Program-made: the position numbers and the translations under genes
Notes under the pieces: generated by a model
The model's input: the letters and a program-made list of their open reading frames with translations, nothing else
Told to the model about the DNA's origin: nothing
The model's database searches: none
Shown: positions 33,623 through 41,776 of the stretch, one piece after another
Layout: each line of letters starts with the position of its first letter
How positions within the stretch are numbered: the stretch's first letter is position 1
DNA from: JAEYKI01 sp036679405
Lineage (GTDB): Bacteria; Bacillota; Clostridia; Christensenellales; Christensenellaceae
Length of the DNA: 64,000 bases
NCBI GenBank assembly: GCA_036679405.1
Contig: JAVBVZ010000047.1
Coordinates: 1-64,000, forward strand
Direction of reading: 5' to 3'

Positions 33623-34162
33623 ATGGAACAGATCCTTCTTCGCCGCGCAAAACTTAAAGACGCGCCGGGCGTTCTTGCCGTAACCAAAGCGGCGTTCGAC
33701 CTTTATGCAAAAGAAGTGCGCAAACGGGAATCCATTGCCGCGCTGTATGAGACCATTGAAGACGTAAAAAGCGATATTCAAAACAAATACGTCTATGTGT
33801 GCGAACTGGACGGAGAAATTGCCGGGTCGGTGCGCCTGACCATTTTAGAGAGCGGCATTGCCTATCTGAGCCGTTTTTCCATATCACCGGACGCACAGAA
33901 CCTCGGGCTGGGCGGCCTGCTGATGGAAAAGGTCCGGGAGGAATGCATAAAGATGGGCGTGCGCGCCATTGCGCTGCACACCGCTTCCAAAATGCGCTCC
34001 ACCGTTTCCTTCTATTTAAAGAACGGCTACTATATCCACTCCATCTCCAAAGACGCGGACTATATCCGCGCTTTCATGGTGAACGAGCTTACCGAGATGG
34101 ACGAAATGTTCGACTACGAAAGCGTTGTAGGCAAAATTGGCAAAAGCCACACGAACACGTGA
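33623..34162 (+). CDS. GNAT N-acetyltransferase in arginine operon
   Basis: 179 residues. GNAT fold: beta4 SGIAYLSRFSISPDAQNLGLGGLLMEKV carries the acetyl-CoA loop (Q-x-x-G-L-G-G), followed by IALHTASKM and FYLKNGY, usual for the C-terminal half. The ATG follows the argF stop without a gap, so it is cotranscribed and coupled with the arginine genes. Because the operon lacks argJ and argA, an N-acetylglutamate synthase role is possible, but sequence alone cannot distinguish it from other GNATs. Confidence 0.8.
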   Translation: MEQILLRRAKLKDAPGVLAVTKAAFDLYAKEVRKRESIAALYETIEDVKSDIQNKYVYVCELDGEIAGSVRLTILESGIAYLSRFSISPDAQNLGLGGLLMEKVREECIKMGVRAIALHTASKMRSTVSFYLKNGYYIHSISKDADYIRAFMVNELTEMDEMFDYESVVGKIGKSHTNT

Positions 34163-34187
34163 CCTTTTCCATATCCAAATAAACCTG

Positions 34188-34212
34188 AAAACCGCCCGCC
34201 GGCGGTTTTTTT
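34188..34212 (+). terminator. Terminator of the arginine operon
   Basis: AACCGCC-CGCC-GGCGGTTTTTTT. Confidence 0.92.
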
Positions 34213-34285
34213 GATATTTGCCTTCCTTTCCGGATGATTTTCCTAATTTTTCTTATCCCCGCTTTTGTTTTTCAAAAAAGCGGGT

Positions 34286-34291
34286 TATAAT
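34286..34291 (+). promoter_or_regulatory. -10 element immediately before nadD
   Basis: TATAAT ends seven bases before the nadD ATG at 34298, so the transcript would start at or near the start codon. The -35 region (TTTTGT or TTGTTT) is poor. Confidence 0.5.
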
Positions 34292-34297
34292 ACATCT

Positions 34298-34954
34298 ATG
34301 GAATATGTACAAACGCTGGAAAGCGAGATCAGCATTCATCTGCAGCCCGGCCCCACCCGGGTGGGCGTACTGGGCGGCACCTTTGATCCCGTACACAACG
34401 GGCATCTTACCATTGCCCGGCAGATTTATAATGAATTCGGCCTGGCCAGGGTTATGCTGGTGCCGAGCGGGAACCCGCCCCATAAAGATGCATCCGCCCT
34501 CGCGCCCTCGCACCACCGGCTGGGTATGCTTTTTGCCGCCGCCCGCCCTTATCCGTTCATGGAGGTCAGCGCCATAGAAACTGACCGCGGCGGGGTGATA
34601 TACACGGTGGATACTTTGGCGTTGCTCAAAGAAAAGCACCCCAAAGAAGAATATTATTTCATCATTGGGTCGGACACGCTTTTTGAACTGACGACCTGGA
34701 AGAATATTGAAGAAGTCTTCCGCCTGACCCGCTTTATCTGCGTGAGGCGGCCGGGGGACAGTTTTTTGCAGATCGTGACCGAAATATCCCGCCTGGCCGC
34801 GCTTTACGGAGACAGGATCAGCCTGTCCAGCCACGCAGGGCCGGAGGTCAGCGCAACGCAAATACGCAAAATGCTGAAAGAGGGCCGGGATACGGCCGGA
34901 AATTTACCAAAAGAGGTGGAGGAATACATCAGGCAGTATGGATTATATAAATGA
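34298..34954 (+). CDS. nadD: Nicotinate-nucleotide adenylyltransferase
   Basis: 218 residues. Makes nicotinic acid adenine dinucleotide in NAD synthesis. VGVLGGTFDPVHNGHL is the nucleotidyltransferase HxGH-type motif and VSATQIRKML the C-terminal ISSTxIR motif. It carries about 18 residues before the usual N-terminus (MEYVQTLESEISIHLQPG), so a later start is conceivable, but no later codon has a better RBS. First gene of nadD-yqeK-rsfS, the order found in many Bacillota. Overlaps yqeK by 17 bases. Confidence 0.92.
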   Translation: MEYVQTLESEISIHLQPGPTRVGVLGGTFDPVHNGHLTIARQIYNEFGLARVMLVPSGNPPHKDASALAPSHHRLGMLFAAARPYPFMEVSAIETDRGGVIYTVDTLALLKEKHPKEEYYFIIGSDTLFELTTWKNIEEVFRLTRFICVRRPGDSFLQIVTEISRLAALYGDRISLSSHAGPEVSATQIRKMLKEGRDTAGNLPKEVEEYIRQYGLYK

Positions 34955-35519
34955 CAGGCAAAAGCTTTTGGATCTGCTTAAAAAAAACTTGAGCAAAGAA
35001 AAATACACCCATAGTTTAAATGTGGAAAAAACGGCGATCGAGCTCGCCAACAAATGGGGAGAAGACGAACAAAAAGCCGGTTTTGCAGGCCTTATGCACG
35101 ATGTGACCAAAGGCCTTGACAACATAGCGCTTGCAAAAGAATACGGTATAAAAGATTATGCCTCTCCCAAAACACTGCACGCCTATACCGGCGCCATCTA
35201 TCTTCAAAAACAGGAAATCACCCAGGACCCGGACATTTTAAACGCGGTCAAATACCATACCACCGGCCGCGAAGGCATGAGCCTTCTTGAAAAAATTGTC
35301 TATCTGGCAGACCTTATAGAACCGGGCCGGGACTATGCTTCCGCCCAGAAGATCAGACCGGTCTGTTATGAAAGTCTGGATCTCGCTATGTTTCTGTCTC
35401 TTAAAATGACCATTAAGTTTATTTTAAAACGCAATATGCCCATAGACCTCAACACGGTTTTCGCATACAACTACTACAGCCGGGCAGCCGGCGACCAAAA
35501 GACAATCGGAGGTAAATGA
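34938..35519 (+). CDS. yqeK: YqeK-type HD-domain dinucleotide phosphatase
   Basis: 193 residues, HD-domain metallophosphohydrolase. HSLNVEKTAIELA supplies the first His, and AGLMHDVTKG the HD doublet, followed by KYHTTGR and VYLADLIEPGR typical of YqeK. The family hydrolyses diadenosine tetraphosphate symmetrically. Overlaps nadD and ends directly before rsfS (TGAATG), so all three are coupled. Confidence 0.9.
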   Translation: MDYINDRQKLLDLLKKNLSKEKYTHSLNVEKTAIELANKWGEDEQKAGFAGLMHDVTKGLDNIALAKEYGIKDYASPKTLHAYTGAIYLQKQEITQDPDILNAVKYHTTGREGMSLLEKIVYLADLIEPGRDYASAQKIRPVCYESLDLAMFLSLKMTIKFILKRNMPIDLNTVFAYNYYSRAAGDQKTIGGK

Positions 35520-35867
35520 ATGGAACCCAAAGACAAAGCACTGAAGATCGCAAAAATACTGAGCGCCAAAAAAGCGCAGGACATCCTTATGATCCATGTG
35601 TCCGAAAAGACCATCCTGGCAGACTACTTTATCGTCGCGTCGGGCGGGTCGACCACGCTGGTCAAAACGCTGGCCGAAGAAGTGGATTTCAAAATGGGCC
35701 AGGAAGGCCTGGCGCCCCTGCGCCAGGAAGGCATGCGGGAAGGACGCTGGGCTGTTCTTGATTACGGAGACGTCCTTGTGCACATTTTTCATAACGAAGA
35801 ACGTGAATTCTATCAGCTTGAGCGCCTCTGGGCAGACGATGAGAATTGCGTGAAATATGAAGACTGA
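35520..35867 (+). CDS. rsfS: Ribosomal silencing factor RsfS
   Basis: 115 residues, Iojap/RsfS family. Binds uL14 on the large ribosomal subunit and blocks 30S joining. The conserved SEKTILADYFIVASG near residue 30 and EGRWAVLDYGDVLVHIFH near residue 78 are diagnostic. RBS GGAGG. Last gene of the nadD cluster. Confidence 0.95.
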   Translation: MEPKDKALKIAKILSAKKAQDILMIHVSEKTILADYFIVASGGSTTLVKTLAEEVDFKMGQEGLAPLRQEGMREGRWAVLDYGDVLVHIFHNEEREFYQLERLWADDENCVKYED

Positions 35868-35930
35868 TCATACGCATTTTTGATTTTATCCTTAAAACCA
35901 AAAACGGTTTGCAAAGAAATATTTGCGCAT

Positions 35931-35963
35931 AAAAAATCCGGGCGTCTGCCCGGATTTTGTTTT
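35931..35963. terminator. Bidirectional terminator
   Basis: ATCCGGGC-GTCT-GCCCGGAT with A-run before and T-rich stretch after, between rsfS and dacF. Confidence 0.92.
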
Positions 35964-35971
35964 TATCTTTT

Positions 35972-37417
35972 TTACCTGTAGCGCCCTTTATACCTGAGCT
36001 TTCTGTATGTCGGCCGGCGGTAATAATATTTGGGTGCGGCGGCCCGCCTGTAATGGCTGCTCTGCCGGGTAGCCATCATGCTGCGCAAAAGCAGCAGAAC
36101 AATGATCCCCGCAGGAACCAGCAGCCACCAAAGCACTGCCGGGTTGTTGCCCAGCGTATCCACCACGCTGGAAAACTCTATGCTGCTGTCTCCCAACGCC
36201 TGGCTTTGCAGCTTTTCATCTCCCAGTTTATACATGTCCCGGCTGGCGACCAGCGTAGCCGTACCCAGGGAGGTGCCGTCGGGCAGCGTGAAATCCACGG
36301 TGCCGAACTCGTCACCCGCACGCACGGTGTCGGTCAGTGTAAGGGAATGGGTCAGGTTGACCTGGTCGCTCAAGTTGAGCGTTCCGTTTTGAAGCTCTGC
36401 TACCTGGTCGTTTGAAAGCATGACCACCTGGTCGGAGGCCAGGTCGGCCGTCAGCGTCAGCACGCCCGCTTCCGGGTCGTTTTCCGCCGGATTGCTGATG
36501 GTCTCATTGACGGAATACCCCTGCATAATGTCGGAGGCGGAAACGTTCTGATAATTGGCAAAGCCGTATTCAAAAAGCTCTTTTGCCATTCCCCACCGGT
36601 TCACGCCCAGTTCGGACGGATCACAAAATACAAGCGCAATCAAATTCAGGTCGTCTTTGCTCGCAGAAGCAACCAAGCATCCGTTTGCGGCTACGGTATA
36701 GCCGGTTTTCATGCCCGTCGCATATTCATAATAATACTGTGCGTCGTCCGGTTTTTCAGGATTGGTGTATATCAGCTTGTTGGTGTTCTTCAGTTCACGG
36801 GGCTCGGTTACCAGGTCGGTAGGCTGCACGGTGTAAATTTTTGTGCCTGCAATCTCCATAAGGTCTTTGTTCTGGTAAGCCGCCTCAACCAGTTTTTTCA
36901 TGTCTGCCCCGGTGGTGTAGTGGTTGTCGTCCTGTATGCCGTGCGGATTCACAAAATGCGTGTCCGTCATTCCAAGCTCCAGCGCTTTCATGTTCATCAT
37001 GTTTGCAAACTCTTCAACGGACCCGCCTATATAAACCGCCGTTGCGGCAGCCGCGTCGTTGCCGGATTCAAGCAACATACCGTAAACCAGATCCCTGCCC
37101 GGAATGGTTTCGCCCGCTTTGAGGCCCATCAGGCTGGAATCACTGGTAAATGCGGTTACTTCCTCACCCACTTTTACATTGTCGTCCAAAATCCCGTTTT
37201 CTATTGCAACCAGTGCGGTCATCAGTTTTGTCGTGCTTGCGGGATATATCTTTGCATCCGCATTTTTTGTAAATATCTCCTGCCCCGTATCGGCATTGAA
37301 AAGCAATACCGTTCCGGCCGTCGCTTTGGATTCATCAAAAGGGGTCACCTGCGCAAACGCCGTTACTGGAAATATAAGCGCAAGCGCTATGATGAATATT
37401 GCGACAATTCTCTTCAA
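35972..37417 (-). CDS. dacF: D-alanyl-D-alanine carboxypeptidase (DacF/PBP5 type)
   Basis: 481 residues from a TTG start with GAGGGGTGA upstream. Sec signal peptide (residues 1-22), then a serine peptidase S11 domain with S61-T-T-K64, SGN at about 118 and KTG at about 238. It trims the terminal D-Ala of peptidoglycan stem peptides. A beta-rich domain follows, then a C-terminal transmembrane helix (WWLLVPAGIIVLLLL) and an unusual tail of about 33 residues very rich in Arg, Lys and Tyr. Such C-termini anchor PBP5-like enzymes to the membrane. Confidence 0.9.
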   Translation of the reverse strand: MKRIVAIFIIALALIFPVTAFAQVTPFDESKATAGTVLLFNADTGQEIFTKNADAKIYPASTTKLMTALVAIENGILDDNVKVGEEVTAFTSDSSLMGLKAGETIPGRDLVYGMLLESGNDAAAATAVYIGGSVEEFANMMNMKALELGMTDTHFVNPHGIQDDNHYTTGADMKKLVEAAYQNKDLMEIAGTKIYTVQPTDLVTEPRELKNTNKLIYTNPEKPDDAQYYYEYATGMKTGYTVAANGCLVASASKDDLNLIALVFCDPSELGVNRWGMAKELFEYGFANYQNVSASDIMQGYSVNETISNPAENDPEAGVLTLTADLASDQVVMLSNDQVAELQNGTLNLSDQVNLTHSLTLTDTVRAGDEFGTVDFTLPDGTSLGTATLVASRDMYKLGDEKLQSQALGDSSIEFSSVVDTLGNNPAVLWWLLVPAGIIVLLLLRSMMATRQSSHYRRAAAPKYYYRRPTYRKLRYKGRYR

Positions 37418-37460
37418 ATAATCACCCCTCGTGTGGTTAAAACCTTTTTAAACAGGTATC

Positions 37461-37489
37461 ATTATATAATAGAGAGCTTGTTTTGTACA
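37461..37489 (-). promoter_or_regulatory. Sigma-A promoter of dacF
   Basis: On the minus strand TGTACA at 37489-37484, 17 bases, TATAAT at 37466-37461, about 45 bases before the TTG start. Confidence 0.7.
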
Positions 37490-37550
37490 TACAATCTAAA
37501 CAAGTTTAACAATTTCGTAAAATTCATATACCCCGGATGCGCAAGTTTTT

Positions 37551-38336
37551 TTAAAGCGCAAGCAGTTTTTCTGCATTCAAATGGAAGATCTTTTCCTTTT
37601 CTTCGGCGGAAAGGCCGATCCGAAGAAGCTTTTCAATATCGGGCGCGGGCTCCCACATGGGATAATCCGAGCCAAACAATACCCTGTCCGCTCCAAACGA
37701 AATAATAAGCGCCTTTGCCTGCTCGTCTGTCAGGGAATAAAGGGAGCTTGAAGTATCCACATACACGCCCTGCCCCGCCAGCACGCCGGCCGCGTCTCCC
37801 CATTCGGACCATCCGCCGAAATGCGCGCAGATCACATCCAGCCGGGGAAAGCGTTTGATGACGTTTAAGACCCTTCGGGGTTTGGAAAATTCATAACGGT
37901 AGTCTCCCGTATGGATCAATACAGGCAGCCGCCCTTCTATTGCTTCATATATCCTGAAAGCTTCATCGCTGTCAATATTGAATTTCTGGAAATCCGGATG
38001 TATTTTTATCCCTTTGAGCCCAAGGGCAGTTACCCTGTCCACTTCCCGCTCAATGTGCTCGGAATGCGGGTGCAGCGTTGCAAAACCGATCAGCCTGCCG
38101 GGATGGGCCTGCACCGCTCCTGCAATAAAGTTGTTGATGCTCTGCACCTGTTCGGGCCCGGTCGCAACGGAATGGACAACAAACGTATCTACGCCCGCCC
38201 GGTCGCCCGCCTTAAGCAAGGAGCCGAGTGTCCCGTCGCAGTCCATGGGGATATCGTAAAAATGTTCTATTGCGGTTGACGCCTTTTGCGCAATTTTATC
38301 CGGGTAAATATGCGCGTGAATGTCTATGATCTTCAT
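37551..38336 (-). CDS. Amidohydrolase-family TIM-barrel hydrolase
   Basis: 261 residues. Amidohydrolase-2 type: N-terminal IIDIHAHIYP gives the HxH metal ligands, KIHPDFQ, LIHTGDYRY and ICAHFGG give later ligands, and FGSDYPMW the catalytic Asp. Members include gamma-resorcylate and ACMS decarboxylase-like enzymes; the reaction here is not predictable. Ten residues of open frame upstream were excluded because GAGGCAG sits just before the ATG at 38336. Probably cotranscribed with nothing: it is followed by a spacer and then dacF's promoter. Confidence 0.8.
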   Translation of the reverse strand: MKIIDIHAHIYPDKIAQKASTAIEHFYDIPMDCDGTLGSLLKAGDRAGVDTFVVHSVATGPEQVQSINNFIAGAVQAHPGRLIGFATLHPHSEHIEREVDRVTALGLKGIKIHPDFQKFNIDSDEAFRIYEAIEGRLPVLIHTGDYRYEFSKPRRVLNVIKRFPRLDVICAHFGGWSEWGDAAGVLAGQGVYVDTSSSLYSLTDEQAKALIISFGADRVLFGSDYPMWEPAPDIEKLLRIGLSAEEKEKIFHLNAEKLLAL

Positions 38337-38400
38337 GTCTGCCTCTTTTTTATGTATTTTTGCCATAGATTACTATAACGCAATTTTCCCTTTAAAACAA

Positions 38401-38440
38401 CACCGGAGCGGCGAATATTTTGCTCCGGTGCTTTTCTTTA
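38401..38440 (-). terminator. Terminator hairpin between two minus-strand genes
   Basis: CACCGGAGC and GCTCCGGTG make a nine-base-pair stem. On the minus strand TTGTTTT follows. It ends the YfbR-like transcript before the amidohydrolase gene. A weaker hairpin with a stronger T-run lies at 38457-38478. Confidence 0.7.
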
Positions 38441-38489
38441 AAGGCATTTTGAAATAAAAAAACCGCATAAAACGGCTTTTGAGCGCTTA

Positions 38490-39068
38490 TCAGTTCAGTT
38501 CGTCCAGCGTCATTTCAAAGCTCGGCAGGAAGTGCTGCATAAAATACGCCACTTCGGGCATATCGAGGTCACGGATCGCCTGTAAGGTGCTTACGCCTGC
38601 GCGCTCAAATTCGTGGTTTCCGGACTTCTTTTCCTCCAGGCATTTGATGTATGCGCTCAGCTTGTCCGCCGCTTTCACAATTCTCTTTGCTTCCGGCGAA
38701 ACTTCTCCCAGTACATAAGGGGATATCCCCTCCGCTATCTCCCGGGGCAGCATGGACGCAAGGGATTTTTCTGCAAAACGCTCTATCTGCTTATAAGACG
38801 TTTTGATATCCGGGCTAAAATACTTGATAGGCGTGGGCAGATCTCCGGTGATCACTTCGTTCGCGTCGTGATAGACCGCATAGGCCAGCACTTCTTTTTC
38901 ATCCGCACTGCCGCCCATCACCCGGTTGTTGATCATGCACAGCGCGTGGGCGATCACAGCTACCATATGGCTGTGTTCCTGCACGTTTTCATCGCGCGTA
39001 TTGCGCATCAGGCTCCAACGCTTAATATTTTTAAGCCGGGACATATACGCGTAAAAATGATATTTCAT
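38490..39068 (-). CDS. HD-domain 5'-deoxynucleotidase (YfbR-like)
   Basis: 192 residues. RWSLMRNTRDENVQEHSHMVA (in part) matches the YfbR N-terminus, with Arg and His ligands; YHDANEVITGDLPTPIKYF contains the HD pair and the substrate loop. The family removes phosphate from deoxynucleoside 5'-monophosphates. The frame is open 20 codons upstream but AAGGTGAAGG lies right before the ATG at 39068. Divergent from the thiT unit. Confidence 0.88.
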   Translation of the reverse strand: MKYHFYAYMSRLKNIKRWSLMRNTRDENVQEHSHMVAVIAHALCMINNRVMGGSADEKEVLAYAVYHDANEVITGDLPTPIKYFSPDIKTSYKQIERFAEKSLASMLPREIAEGISPYVLGEVSPEAKRIVKAADKLSAYIKCLEEKKSGNHEFERAGVSTLQAIRDLDMPEVAYFMQHFLPSFEMTLDELN

Positions 39069-39079
39069 ACCCTTCACCT

Positions 39080-39108
39080 TGACTTTTTTTCTATTATGAT
39101 TTACCATA
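39080..39108 (+). promoter_or_regulatory. Promoter of the TPP riboswitch-thiT unit
   Basis: TTGACT at 39080-39085, 17 bases, TACCAT at 39103-39108; transcription would begin about 15 bases before the riboswitch. Confidence 0.6.
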
Positions 39109-39131
39109 ACTATATCACAAAACCGCATACG

Positions 39132-39206
39132 CTGCTAGGGGTGCCCATCTACGGCTGAGATAATACCCTCGGAACCTGCCACGGTAATTCATGTGCAGGG
39201 AAGCTT
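39132..39206 (+). promoter_or_regulatory. TPP riboswitch (THI element)
   Basis: Contains GGGGTGC, the highly conserved CTGAGAT, ATACCC, GAACCTG and the closing GCAGGGAAGC, in the order and spacing of the thiamine pyrophosphate aptamer. A terminator follows at 39222. Confidence 0.95.
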
Positions 39207-39221
39207 GAAAAAGATCCGACA

Positions 39222-39249
39222 CCCCCCGCTTTTAAGGCGGGGTTTTTTG
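39222..39249 (+). terminator. Riboswitch-controlled terminator
   Basis: CCCCGCT-TTTAA-GGCGGGG followed by six T, placed 16 bases after the TPP aptamer, so thiamine pyrophosphate would favour termination before thiT. Confidence 0.88.
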
Positions 39250-39329
39250 TTGGCAAAAAAGTACCATCGTATTCATTTTCTTAGCAGGCATGGCGTTTTG
39301 TAGATTGTTTTTCCAAGGAGGACTCATAA

Positions 39330-39914
39330 ATGAATCAAAACACAAAACGGCTTACAGAAAGCGCCATTATGATTGCGCTTGCGTCCGTGCTCTCCATGAT
39401 CACGATATGGCAGATGCCCCAGGGCGGCGCCATCACGCCGGCCAGCATGGTGCCCATTATTCTGATCTCCCTTCGTTACGACGTAAAATGGGCCATGCTC
39501 TGCTCTTTAGTCTACGCGGGTATCCAGATGATTCTGGGTTTCTACGCGCCCCCCACGCCCGACTTTATAAGCTTTTTACTGGTTATTTTGCTTGATTACG
39601 TGGTGGCCTTCGGCGTCCTCGGCCTGGCCGGGACCTTTGGCCGCCTGTTTAAAAAGCCCATGGCGCAGATCCTTTTTGGCGCAGGCATTGTGATCGGCCT
39701 TCGCTTTTTGTGCCACTTTGCTTCGGGCATCATCATTTGGAGCTCCTACGCCCCGGCCGGACAGCCCGTATGGCTTTATTCGCTTGTTTACAACGGCACC
39801 TTCATCCTTGGCGAACTGATTGTCTCGCTCGTTGTGCTGGCCGTCTTGTTCCCTTTCTTAAGCAAATATCTTAAAAAGGGCCCTATGATGTCCGCGCAGG
39901 CCAAAATGCAATAA
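39330..39914 (+). CDS. thiT: ECF-type thiamine transporter substrate-binding subunit
   Basis: 194 residues with about six hydrophobic helices. N-terminal TKRLTESAIMIALASVLSMI is the ECF S-component AxxxA-type interface, and the IWQMPQGGAITPASMVPIILISLRYD region (in part) is diagnostic for ThiT's thiamine-binding loop. Works with an ECF module (EcfT, EcfA) encoded elsewhere. RBS AAGGAGG. Its control by the TPP riboswitch confirms the substrate. Confidence 0.95.
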   Translation: MNQNTKRLTESAIMIALASVLSMITIWQMPQGGAITPASMVPIILISLRYDVKWAMLCSLVYAGIQMILGFYAPPTPDFISFLLVILLDYVVAFGVLGLAGTFGRLFKKPMAQILFGAGIVIGLRFLCHFASGIIIWSSYAPAGQPVWLYSLVYNGTFILGELIVSLVVLAVLFPFLSKYLKKGPMMSAQAKMQ

Positions 39915-39937
39915 TCCTTCAAAATCTTTTGCTTTCT

Positions 39938-39967
39938 CAAAAGACGCGCCCTGCGGGCGCGTCTTTT
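39938..39967 (+). terminator. Terminator of thiT
   Basis: AAAAGACGCGCCC-TGC-GGGCGCGTCTTTT, a 13-base-pair perfect stem. Confidence 0.92.
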
Positions 39968-40066
39968 ATTTGCCCCGGATTCGAGGAGACTCACAGGCGG
40001 TATTTTAACAAATCCCAAGGAGCGCCTTTTGCATATCCGCCGCGTTTTTTTGCCCCCGGGCGCGCG

Positions 40067-40096
40067 TTGACAGTTTTCCCCATATCGGGATATAAT
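40067..40096 (+). promoter_or_regulatory. Consensus sigma-A promoter
   Basis: TTGACA at 40067-40072, 18 bases, TATAAT at 40091-40096, both perfect. Drives the three-gene unit starting at 40152. Confidence 0.85.
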
Positions 40097-40151
40097 ATTT
40101 TTAAAGGCGTGTGTTTTTTGAAACTTTTTCTCTGAAAAGGCGGTTTTTTAT

Positions 40152-40853
40152 ATGAATATAAATGTTGCAATCGGTCTCTTTTTAATGGTGGGCTTCATCT
40201 ATATGATGCTTATTTCCGTATTCACCATTCTTTTCCGGCTGACCGGGGTCACACAGGAAAAAGCGCGGTTCCAGGTTATCTCCCTGTTTACCACCAGCGG
40301 CTTTACCACCCGGGAAAGCGAGATCATGCTGGCGACTCTTGAAAGGCGGCGCCTTTCAAGAGACATCATGATTACGGGATATGTTTTTTCCGTACTTATC
40401 GTATCGCTGATCATAAACCTTGCGCTTTCCATTCCCCAGTCCAAATCTTCCGATTTTGGATGGATCACCATTCTGATCAGCGTCGCTTTTGTCATTATCA
40501 TCATTCTCACGCGTATCAGGCCTCTGCAGAGCCGCTTTACGCATTTTATAGAGAAACTTGCGCTCCGTTCCCTGAACAGCGACCAGACCAGGATTGTAGT
40601 GCTTGATTTTTACCACGACAAGATCATTGCGCAGGTCTTTATTAAAGACCTTCCGGAAGAACTGAGAGGAAAAACCCTTGCGGAATCAGACATCAAAAAC
40701 AAATACGACGTTCAGATCCTCCTCATCAACCGGAAAGGCGAAGCGCGCCTAGGCGTAAGCGCAAACGATATTCTGGAAGACGGAGACGCCCTCACCGTCT
40801 ACGCAAACGAGAAAAAACTGAACGGCCTGTTCTGTTCGGGAAGCTGCGAATAA
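40152..40853 (+). CDS. Membrane protein with C-terminal TrkA_C (RCK_C) domain
   Basis: 233 residues. Three hydrophobic helices (about residues 5-28, 75-97, 103-120) are separated by a conserved-looking loop (VISLFTTSGFTTRESEIML). The C-terminal 75 residues (DLPEELRGKTLAESDIKNKYDVQILLINRKGE...DILEDGDALTVY) form a TrkA_C domain, a ligand-binding module (often cyclic di-AMP or other nucleotides) in potassium channels and transporters. The SGFTTRES segment looks like a potassium-pore-like loop of Trk/Ktr, but there is too little membrane domain for a transporter. Possibly regulatory. Strong promoter upstream. Confidence 0.75.
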   Translation: MNINVAIGLFLMVGFIYMMLISVFTILFRLTGVTQEKARFQVISLFTTSGFTTRESEIMLATLERRRLSRDIMITGYVFSVLIVSLIINLALSIPQSKSSDFGWITILISVAFVIIIILTRIRPLQSRFTHFIEKLALRSLNSDQTRIVVLDFYHDKIIAQVFIKDLPEELRGKTLAESDIKNKYDVQILLINRKGEARLGVSANDILEDGDALTVYANEKKLNGLFCSGSCE

Positions 40854-40910
40854 TTTTTTTCATGCAAAAGGCCGGCATTATTGTAAACTCTTACTGCACG
40901 AGGTTTTATT

Positions 40911-41762
40911 ATGGTTTCAACATCCGCTCAAGTGAGCGCCCTTTCCATTGCGTTTATGTTTGTAACGCTCATCGCCTGCTTTGGACTGCCTGTTTTTCTG
41001 GCCCTCCGCGCCAAAAAGAAATACGGCGGCGCCTTTTCTTTTGTTCCGCTGCTGGTGGGCGCACTGGCGTTTTTTATTGCACAGATCATCATCCGTCTGC
41101 CCATTATTCAGGGTCTGCTGCCCACATTCGGCTGGTACCAGCAATTCATGCAGATGCAGTGGCCCTACCTTATTTTTCTTTCTTTCACCGCCGCTTTGGT
41201 GGAAGAACCTGCCCGCTATATTGCCTTTAAGATCATGAAGACCCGCCGCGCTTACCCGGACGGCCTTGCTTACGGGATCGGCCACGGGGGCATAGAGGCT
41301 ATTTTGATTGTCGGGCTCAGCTATATCAGCAATATTGCCCTGTCCTTTATGATCAACGGCGGTTCTCTCGGGTCGCTTGCGGGCGTCCTGCCCGCCTCCG
41401 CCATATCCGCGCTTACGGATACGCCCTCCTACATGTTTCTTATAGGAGGGATCGAGCGCGTGTTTGCCATTGCTTTGCAGATTGCTCTTTCTTTGCTGGT
41501 ACTGCGCGGATTTCAGACAGGCAGACGCATGCGCTGCCTCCTGTTGGCCATTGGGATCCACGGTTCGGTCAACCTGCTGGCGCAGGCCTGCGTTCTGCTT
41601 GGTCAAAGCGCCCTGCCGGGCGACCCCCAGCTGGGCAGCGTTTTATTGTCGGAAGGATTTTTGCTGATCGTTGCCCTCCTTTCCGTTTTGTACATTGTAA
41701 AACGGGCCAAAGAATGGAAAAAAGGTATCTCCGGTGAAACGGCAGATACAGCTTCCCTCTAA
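40911..41762 (+). CDS. YhfC-family intramembrane protease-like protein
   Basis: 283 residues, about seven hydrophobic segments. LVEEPARYIAFKI in one helix and GLAYGIGHGGIEAIL in the next carry the paired E-E and H-GG-E residues of the YhfC glutamic-type intramembrane protease-like family. Catalysis has not been established for many members. Starts 57 bases after the TrkA_C gene, same promoter. Confidence 0.8.
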   Translation: MVSTSAQVSALSIAFMFVTLIACFGLPVFLALRAKKKYGGAFSFVPLLVGALAFFIAQIIIRLPIIQGLLPTFGWYQQFMQMQWPYLIFLSFTAALVEEPARYIAFKIMKTRRAYPDGLAYGIGHGGIEAILIVGLSYISNIALSFMINGGSLGSLAGVLPASAISALTDTPSYMFLIGGIERVFAIALQIALSLLVLRGFQTGRRMRCLLLAIGIHGSVNLLAQACVLLGQSALPGDPQLGSVLLSEGFLLIVALLSVLYIVKRAKEWKKGISGETADTASL

Positions 41763-41776
41763 AAAGGAAAAGAAAA

